From NCBI GenBank assembly GCA_028693885.1, contig JAQUUM010000076.1:1-6453 (forward strand): DNA of 6,453 nt, in the 5' to 3' direction. Both the position numbers and the translations under genes were made by a program. The notes beneath the pieces were generated by a model. That model made no database searches. It had not been told where the DNA came from and saw only the letters and a list, made by a program, of their open reading frames with translations. This DNA is from Bacilli bacterium (GTDB lineage Bacteria; Bacillota_I; Bacilli_A; ML615J-28; CAG-698). Positions within the stretch are counted from its first letter, which is position 1, and each line of letters starts with the position of its first letter. Positions 1 to 4,918 of the stretch are shown here, in pieces.

Positions 1-576
1 AATTGAACCAGTTATAGAAGTAGTTACACTTGAAGTTGCAGTAATTGTAGCAGCCCCTACACTTACAGCACTAACTAATCCTGCTGCAGACACTGTTGCA
101 ACAGCCGAATCACTAGTACTCCATGTTACTGCATTAGATGCAGTAGAAGGAGTTGGTGTAACTGTTAACATTGCACTTCCGCCTACGCCTAAGAATGTAT
201 CAACTGAACTAACTTCTAAAGCTGTCAAAGTATTTGTAGTTGATGAAGTTATTCTAACAATAACTGTATCAGATACAGCACTATTAGTTGATAAAGTCGC
301 AGTAACAGTTGCATTACCTGCAGCAATAGCAGTAATTGTTGCTCCGCTAATGCTAATTAAATCAGGTTTTGATGTTGTAAAAGTAACTAAACTAACGCTG
401 TCAATTCCTGTTAAAGTAGGACTTAAAGTAAGGTCATCTCCCACTTCTAAAGTAATTTCAGCATCCCCGAAAGCAATTGTTGGAGTTGCGGTTCCACCAC
501 CACCATCACAAGCCACCAACGTTATGCTCACTAATAACATAAACAATAGTAATAAAGTTTTTTTCGCTTTAAACAT
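1..576 (-). CDS. Surface lipoprotein with bacterial Ig-like (Big_2-type) domains, C-terminus beyond left edge
   Basis: The reading frame is open from ATG 576-574 to the window edge (192 codons, no stop), so only the N-terminal part is seen. Residues 1-23 form a lipoprotein signal peptide: MFKAKK, a hydrophobic stretch, then the lipobox LVAC with Cys23 as the predicted lipidated residue, followed by a flexible DGGGG linker. Residues about 32-110 and 117-192 look like two bacterial Ig-like domains. Both have the pattern of a group 2 domain: L-x-V-G-D/G near the start, W/F-x-[ST]-[ST]-x at mid-domain (the second reads VTWSTSDSAVATVSAAG), and G-x-A-T-[IV]-T-A-T at the end. Such domains are structural spacers or adhesion modules outside the cell; no catalytic domain is visible. 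The start is supported by GAGGTGG nine bases upstream. The first 8 bases overlap the 3' end of the SGNH esterase gene, so this is probably the second gene of that operon. What the protein binds cannot be told from this fragment. Confidence 0.88.
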   Translation of the reverse strand, partial: MFKAKKTLLLLFMLLVSITLVACDGGGGTATPTIAFGDAEITLEVGDDLTLSPTLTGIDSVSLVTFTTSKPDLISISGATITAIAAGNATVTATLSTNSAVSDTVIVRITSSTTNTLTALEVSSVDTFLGVGGSAMLTVTPTPSTASNAVTWSTSDSAVATVSAAGLVSAVSVGAATITATSSVTTSITGSI

Positions 577-1639
577 TTTTTTCTTCCACCTCACGTTTTA
601 TTTTTTTTATTTTGTCTCTTAGCTTTATAGCTAAGAAATAAAAGCCTAAATCAGTTAAATGTACTCCGTCGACCGTTTCGTCGTAACACATTTTTTTTAA
701 TAAATTAAATCCATCTAAAAAATAAATATTTTTTTTGTTCAACTCTTTTATAACTTTTTTAATAATTATTGTGTTTTGTCTTATCATTCTTTTTTTTACA
801 TTATCAACTAATTCACTAGAATTAGGAAAGTAGCTAATGACTAATACATTAGCCTTACAAGAAACTAGCTTTACGAATTCTTTTAAGTCTTCTTCAAACT
901 CTCTCCTCTCCAAACAATTAGCTGCCGCTTCAACAATCACATACTCAGGACTTATCTCATTAATTGCAAGGGCTATGTTTTTATCTAAATAGGCATTGCC
1001 TGAAAAACCAAAATTTAAAACTTTATAATCAATATTTCTTTCTAATATACTTGTATAACTCATTCCAGGCCTTGAAGCACAGCCTCCTTGAGTAATAGAC
1101 GTACCATAACTTACAATATATGGTCTATCATCTGATACCACTCTTATTATACCACTTCTACCTAAACCTAAACTTAAACTTAAAATTTTTATATACATTG
1201 GTAAGTAAATTCTATAAACTCTTAATACTTTTTTCTTGCTTTTAAATAAATTATATTGATATTTCAAATCTTTTGTTTTAGTACTTGATAAATATATAAA
1301 TTTATTTTTAATTTTTACATATAAATCAAAGCCTGCTTGACCAATTGCGGTCATGTGAGGCATATAATAACTATTTTCTAATTCAACATCTATTGAAATT
1401 TCATCGGTATCACTTTCAAATTCAATATAAGCTCCACTTGGCATCAAAGATAATACTTTTAAATTATCTCTTACATCTAATGATTCACATAATCTTGAAA
1501 AGCTAGAATTAGTTCTAAACCAATATAGCCCTTTCACATAATCTTTCATACTTAAAACATCATACCAATCAAGATTACTATTTATAAACTTACTATTTCC
1601 AAAATTTTTATCGATTTTTTCCAAAATGAAAGCGTTCAT
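569..1639 (-). CDS. SGNH/GDSL-type hydrolase with N-terminal GxDLY domain, probable carbohydrate or small-molecule esterase
   Basis: This 356-residue protein has no signal peptide or membrane segment and is probably cytosolic. Residues about 30-165 match the beta-sandwich domain that precedes many SGNH hydrolases: FSRL at 47-50, SGAYIEFESDTDEI at 68-81, MPHM at 93-96 and GFDLY at 103-107, the family's GxDLY signature. Residues about 173-345 form the hydrolase. The expected blocks are present: YGTSIT with nucleophile Ser181, FGFSGN with the block II glycine (Gly214), EAAANC with oxyanion Asn241, and DGVHLTDLG with Asp324 and His327. All four SGNH residues are therefore present. The architecture resembles the Lipase_GDSL_3 group, whose members are often annotated as acetyl or acyl esterases; the substrate here is unknown. 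The stop overlaps the next gene by 8 bases. The ATG has no Shine-Dalgarno, but a -10 box six bases upstream suggests leaderless translation. An in-frame TGA lies 12 bases upstream of the ATG, and the next Met is residue 31, so ATG 1639 is the best start. Confidence 0.9.
   Translation of the reverse strand: MNAFILEKIDKNFGNSKFINSNLDWYDVLSMKDYVKGLYWFRTNSSFSRLCESLDVRDNLKVLSLMPSGAYIEFESDTDEISIDVELENSYYMPHMTAIGQAGFDLYVKIKNKFIYLSSTKTKDLKYQYNLFKSKKKVLRVYRIYLPMYIKILSLSLGLGRSGIIRVVSDDRPYIVSYGTSITQGGCASRPGMSYTSILERNIDYKVLNFGFSGNAYLDKNIALAINEISPEYVIVEAAANCLERREFEEDLKEFVKLVSCKANVLVISYFPNSSELVDNVKKRMIRQNTIIIKKVIKELNKKNIYFLDGFNLLKKMCYDETVDGVHLTDLGFYFLAIKLRDKIKKIKREVEEKNV
586..592 (-). promoter_or_regulatory. 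Ribosome binding site of the Ig-domain lipoprotein, inside the esterase gene
   Basis: The minus strand reads GAGGTGG, then nine bases (AAGAAAAAA), then ATG. This strong Shine-Dalgarno lies within the last codons of the SGNH esterase gene. It fixes the downstream start and implies translational coupling across the 8-base overlap ATGTTTAA. Confidence 0.75.
1626..1639. promoter_or_regulatory. Candidate operator 1, palindrome over the transcription and translation start
   Basis: The 14-bp sequence ATGAAAGCGTTCAT is a near-perfect palindrome, with only one symmetric base pair mismatched. It covers +1 to +14 of the predicted transcript and begins with the esterase start codon on the minus strand. 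The TGAAAGCG half resembles half-sites of LacI-family regulators such as CcpA or sugar repressors, but it does not fit the full cre consensus. Because it also encodes the first residues of the esterase, part of the pattern could be chance. Confidence 0.4.
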
Positions 1640-1645
1640 AAAAAC

Positions 1646-1674
1646 ATTATATCATAAAATGCAAGCGTTTTAAA
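1646..1674 (-). promoter_or_regulatory. Extended -10 promoter of the esterase/lipoprotein operon
   Basis: On the minus strand the -10 box is TATAAT (1646-1651), preceded by TG and one base, giving the extended form TGATATAAT. A weak -35, TTTAAA (1669-1674), sits at 17-base spacing. Counting six bases from the -10 box puts +1 at 1639, the A of the esterase ATG, so the predicted message has no 5' leader. Confidence 0.7.
1656..1671. promoter_or_regulatory. Candidate operator 2, palindrome between the -35 and -10 boxes
   Basis: AAAATGCAAGCGTTTT is an imperfect 16-bp palindrome of the form AAAA-N-GC-NN-GC-N-TTTT that fills most of the promoter spacer. It shares the core AAAATG-N-AAGCGTT with the downstream palindrome. 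A bound protein here would block RNA polymerase. The TGCAAGCG core resembles LacI-family operators. Confidence 0.45.
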
Positions 1675-1708
1675 TAGTTTTTTTATCTTTTTTTAGTCCA
1701 ATAAAATA

Positions 1709-1743
1709 TAAAAAGTTCTAGGCATTTTTTCTAGAACTTTTTA
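1709..1743 (-). terminator. Rho-independent terminator of the InlB-repeat/LRR lipoprotein gene
   Basis: A perfect 13-bp stem (1709-1721 paired with 1731-1743, inner arm AGTTCTAG/CTAGAACT) encloses a 9-base loop. It starts 26 bases after the TAA at 1770-1772. On the minus strand the 3' arm ends in TTTTTATATTTTATT, a U-rich tract. The hairpin separates the large lipoprotein gene from the esterase operon, so the operon depends on its own promoter. The A-rich opposite arm would allow function in the other direction too, but no plus-strand gene ends here. Confidence 0.85.
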
Positions 1744-1769
1744 AGGTTTATATATATTTTTTAATATTT

Positions 1770-4754
1770 TTAAGGAATTGCTACAATTATACTAGCATAA
1801 TCTGACCAACCATTTGCAGTCTTATATAGATCAACACTTGCTGATGGTACATATATTACTAAAGAAGACGAAGTATTAAGGAAAATCGTAGACGATTCAG
1901 CCTCAATAGTAGGAGGAACTAAAGCATTTACTGTCACACTCGCAAGAGATGTACACCCCTTAAATATTGCATCTGCATAATCCCCATAATTTGAACCCAA
2001 ATATTGAATCGTTGAAGGCAAATTAACGCTAGTTAAAGCAGTGCAATTTTCAAAAACTCCTTTTTGAATACTAAAAACTCCTTCTTCAAATATTACAGAA
2101 CTTAGAGAATTACAATTTAGAAATGCATATTCTTCGATTACGGTAACTGTCTCAGGAATTATAATACTAGATATTTCTGTTCCAGAAAATGCCAATATTC
2201 CTATTCTCATCACACCATCAGGAATTTGAACTGAACTTAATGTACAGCCATAAAAAGCATAGTCATCAATTAACAAGATTGTATCAGGTATGACAACCGA
2301 TCTAAAGAAAACATTTAAAAAAGCTTGATTACCAATTTCAGTTACTTTAACCCCTAAATGCCTTTTTGGTATCACTACATCAATAAGTGTACCTGTTGGT
2401 AAAGAACCTTTAGAAACCGAATAACTTGATCCACCAAAACCAGCAGGAGTATATGTTAATCCCTCTGTTCCCCAATCAGCATAAAGAGTAATGTTCTCTG
2501 CTGGAATTCTATCAAATACATAAAATTCAGTTATTTCTTCATCACTATACCAACCAGCAAATTCAAAATCATCTTTAGTAGGATCACTAGGAGCACTAAC
2601 TACACTATTATAATCTTGTGTGATCGAACTAACTACACTACCTCCATTACTTTCAAAAGTAATAGTATATTGATTAATTGACCAAATAGCATAAATCGAT
2701 ATATTATTAATTTCAGCATATATAGTTTCACTAGTAAAAGTTGTACCCTCTCCATTTGATAAACTATTCCACTCAACAAAAGTATATCCAACTCTCACAG
2801 GTACACTCAATTCTCCAATCACACTATTATAAACCACAGTTTTTGTTTGTGGGTCAAGTTGAACTCCACCATTAGAATGATAAGTTATAATATACTCCTT
2901 AGCTTCCCAAAGCGCATAAAGAGTTGTATCTGCTTCTATATCCCAATTCTTCATACTATTCATTGAAGAATCATAATACTGAACACCACCACCGCTTACT
3001 TCCGTATAGTATCCAACAAAATCATATCCACTTCTAGAAGGTGCTGTTGCACTCGGCATCGCCATGCCAACAACCGCTTCTATTGTATCACTTCCTGAAT
3101 AACCTTCTTGTTTATCAAAGGTAATTGTATAAGCCATTCCCCAAACAGCATAAAGAGTATATTCACTTAATACTCCCATTGTATATTCTGCTTGATCTAG
3201 ATAGATTGCTTCTCCAGTCGGAGTAATAGCCCAACCTACAAAAACATAATCTACTTTTGTAAAAGCATTACTAGGTAAAGTAATAGTTTCATCTGTTTCT
3301 GCTTGAAGAGTAGTCATACTACCCTCACCTGTATTTGCATCAAAGACTAAGTCATTAATATTAGCAATCCATTTTGCATATAATTCTATATCACCAAAAG
3401 AACCACTCTCAATAGTTGTATCTGCTAAAACAGTATATTCATTATTAGTATACCAAGCATCAAATGTATATCCTTCTTTAGTCGGATTTAAAATACTAAA
3501 AGTATCATCTTCTATATCATAACTACTAATATTATCAATATGATTAATCCCACCATCTAAATTATATGTAATATCATATGTTTCAATTTCCCAATGAGCA
3601 AATAATTCTTGATTTTCAGTCAAATCAAAAACAGTAGTCGCTTCAATTAAAGTCCCTTCAATTAAAGCTGTATACCAACCCATAAATGTATATCCTTGTT
3701 TTTCTGCTATTGGTAATATTCCATACGGCGCATTATAATATACAGTTAAATCATCTGCCTCTTCTCCACCATTACTATCGAAAGTAACTGTGTAAGGTGT
3801 AGGCAACCAACGAGCATATAGAGTATGGTTAGATGCTTGTTTCACAGTTGAATTACTAGATATTTTATCACCTTCAGTTAAAGCAGTATACCAGCCATCA
3901 AATGTGTAACCTGTTTTTACTGTAGTAGGCAAAGCTCCATACAAGTTAGCATAAGTAACCTCAATTGGTAACACACTAGACCCACCATCTGTATCAAAAT
4001 TTACATCGAACTCTTTAGCTGTCCATATCGCATAAACTCTATGACTATTAATATTATCTATCAAAGTTGTATTTATATTAAATACTGGTTCTTCTAAGTC
4101 TAGAGTCCAGCCATCAAATGTATATCCATTACTTGTTGCAGTATTTAATATACTACTATAAGTATCATTAAACTTTGCGACAACTTCTACTTCAAAAAAA
4201 GTATAATCTAGAGTGATGTTGATATCGACACCTTCCCAAATTGCATACAAAGTAATATCGTTTTCTACATCAACAATTGTATCTTCATCTAAATATTGAA
4301 CGTTACCGCTTGAAGTTGTAGCCCAACCTATAAAATTATAATTAGTTTTTGTATAAGTATTTTCTGGTAATACAATATCAGACTCAATATCCGAAGCAAT
4401 ACTTTCCATATCACCTATACCACCATTTGAATCAAACGAGATTATAACTTCTTCTATTGAAGCTTCAACTGCATTCCATTTAGCATAAACTATAATGTTT
4501 TCTTCAACTGAATTTGTTATATCAAAAGTTACCTGATATTCTAAATCACTATACCATCCCGCAAATGTATAACCGGTTTTTGTTGGAGCAGTAGGTAACG
4601 CTAAATCACCTCCAACAACTAGATTTTTAGTACTTGTTCCATCACTAAACTCTCCTCCCATACAATCAAAACTTATGATTGATGTAGTTTTACATCCTAC
4701 TAATAAAAATAATAAAAAACCAAAAACAATTAAAATACATACATTCTTTCTCAT
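1770..4754 (-). CDS. Large surface lipoprotein: ten InlB-type (Listeria-Bacteroides) repeats and BspA-type leucine-rich repeats
   Basis: The protein has 994 residues and is complete. Residues 1-21 are a lipoprotein signal peptide ending in the lipobox LVGC (Cys21). Ten repeats of about 66-75 residues follow at 26-93, 103-173, 178-244, 249-316, 321-388, 393-462, 467-538, 542-616, 621-691 and 696-761. Each typically opens with [IV]-x-F-[DE]-x-x-G-G, has GYTF-x-GW in the middle and closes with LYA-x-W, the signature of the InlB B-repeat/Flg_new fold. Residues about 803-944 form some six leucine-rich repeats of BspA type: IG-x-x-AF, x-x-C-x-x-L-x-S-V-x-IP. The end, with IYVP at 967-970 and WSDYASI at 983-989, is the usual closing unit of such proteins. 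Both modules are non-enzymatic and typical of host or surface adhesion. There is no LPxTG motif, so anchoring is by lipid alone. The start is supported by GTAGGAG six bases upstream and a promoter at 4794-4822. Binding partner unknown. Confidence 0.93.
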   Translation of the reverse strand: MRKNVCILIVFGFLLFLLVGCKTTSIISFDCMGGEFSDGTSTKNLVVGGDLALPTAPTKTGYTFAGWYSDLEYQVTFDITNSVEENIIVYAKWNAVEASIEEVIISFDSNGGIGDMESIASDIESDIVLPENTYTKTNYNFIGWATTSSGNVQYLDEDTIVDVENDITLYAIWEGVDINITLDYTFFEVEVVAKFNDTYSSILNTATSNGYTFDGWTLDLEEPVFNINTTLIDNINSHRVYAIWTAKEFDVNFDTDGGSSVLPIEVTYANLYGALPTTVKTGYTFDGWYTALTEGDKISSNSTVKQASNHTLYARWLPTPYTVTFDSNGGEEADDLTVYYNAPYGILPIAEKQGYTFMGWYTALIEGTLIEATTVFDLTENQELFAHWEIETYDITYNLDGGINHIDNISSYDIEDDTFSILNPTKEGYTFDAWYTNNEYTVLADTTIESGSFGDIELYAKWIANINDLVFDANTGEGSMTTLQAETDETITLPSNAFTKVDYVFVGWAITPTGEAIYLDQAEYTMGVLSEYTLYAVWGMAYTITFDKQEGYSGSDTIEAVVGMAMPSATAPSRSGYDFVGYYTEVSGGGVQYYDSSMNSMKNWDIEADTTLYALWEAKEYIITYHSNGGVQLDPQTKTVVYNSVIGELSVPVRVGYTFVEWNSLSNGEGTTFTSETIYAEINNISIYAIWSINQYTITFESNGGSVVSSITQDYNSVVSAPSDPTKDDFEFAGWYSDEEITEFYVFDRIPAENITLYADWGTEGLTYTPAGFGGSSYSVSKGSLPTGTLIDVVIPKRHLGVKVTEIGNQAFLNVFFRSVVIPDTILLIDDYAFYGCTLSSVQIPDGVMRIGILAFSGTEISSIIIPETVTVIEEYAFLNCNSLSSVIFEEGVFSIQKGVFENCTALTSVNLPSTIQYLGSNYGDYADAIFKGCTSLASVTVNALVPPTIEAESSTIFLNTSSSLVIYVPSASVDLYKTANGWSDYASIIVAIP
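1923..2348 (-). repeat. Coding array of about six BspA-type leucine-rich repeats
   Basis: Residues about 803-944 of the large lipoprotein. Units start near EIGNQAF, LIDDYAF, RIGILAF, VIEEYAF, SIQKGVF and the longer YLG-x(8)-AIF, mostly spaced 22-23 residues apart. Four of them carry the characteristic Cys before the L-x-S-V strand. Confidence 0.8.
2472..4679 (-). repeat. Coding tandem array of ten diverged InlB-type repeats
   Basis: Protein-level tandem repeat covering residues 26-761 of the large lipoprotein. The DNA copies have diverged, but the segment for GYTFxGW remains recognisable as the recurring plus-strand string AAATGTATATCC and close variants, for example near 3461, 3685 and 4120. 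Repeats 4 and 5 are the most alike (both WYTAL-x-EG). Repeat 3 has lost the opening FDxxGG element. Confidence 0.85.
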
Positions 4755-4793
4755 TAATTTCTCCTACTTTTTTAAATTTTATTTGATATAGAT

Positions 4794-4822
4794 ATTTTAC
4801 TACTCCAAAAAACATATGTCAA
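4794..4822 (-). promoter_or_regulatory. Promoter of the InlB-repeat/LRR lipoprotein gene
   Basis: The minus strand reads TTGACA (4817-4822), a 17-base spacer, then TAAAAT (4794-4799). The -35 is a perfect consensus and the -10 matches five of six. Predicted +1 is near 4787, leaving a leader of about 33 bases that contains the AGGAG ribosome site (4761-4765). Confidence 0.8.
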
Positions 4823-4852
4823 TAATTTAAATTAGCCTAGAATATGTTTTTT
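4807..4852. repeat. Inverted repeat in the divergent intergenic region
   Basis: Arms AAAAAACATAT (4807-4817) and ATATGTTTTTT (4842-4852) are perfect complements around a 24-base centre that includes the palindrome AATTTAAATT (4824-4833). The left arm lies in the -35/spacer region of the minus-strand promoter, so it could be a regulatory site. In such AT-rich DNA it may also be chance; as a terminator it is weak because the stem has only one G-C pair. Confidence 0.3.
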
Positions 4853-4886
4853 TTATATCATTTGGCTTTTATATTTTATAAAATAA

Positions 4887-4895
4887 TGTTATAAT
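4887..4895 (+). promoter_or_regulatory. Extended -10 promoter of the C39-like peptidase lipoprotein gene
   Basis: TG-T-TATAAT is a perfect extended -10 box. No good -35 is found at 16-18 bases upstream, which fits extended -10 promoters. Predicted +1 is near 4902, giving a short leader of about 17 bases containing the GAGG ribosome site (4908-4911), seven bases before the ATG. Confidence 0.65.
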
Positions 4896-4918
4896 CAAAC
4901 AAAAAGCGAGGTTTATTT

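Noticed and set aside
350..622. Plus-strand open frame of 90 codons
   Set aside because: It lies antisense to the Ig-domain lipoprotein and the esterase end, lacks a ribosome site, and its translation has no recognisable domain; the minus-strand frames have lipobox, Ig and SGNH motifs.
1656..1671. Canonical CcpA cre site
   Set aside because: The TG-N-AA-N-CG half fits, but the expected CA at the far end is missing in both palindromes, so a generic LacI-family operator is the most that can be said.
2472..4679. CRISPR array or non-coding satellite repeat
   Set aside because: The recurring AAATGTATATCC-like strings encode the GYTFxGW core of each protein repeat, at codon-consistent spacing, within one uninterrupted frame.
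4807..4852. Rho-independent terminator between the divergent genes
   Set aside because: The stem has a single G-C pair and a 24-base loop, and no gene ends upstream of it in either direction, so a terminator has no job here.
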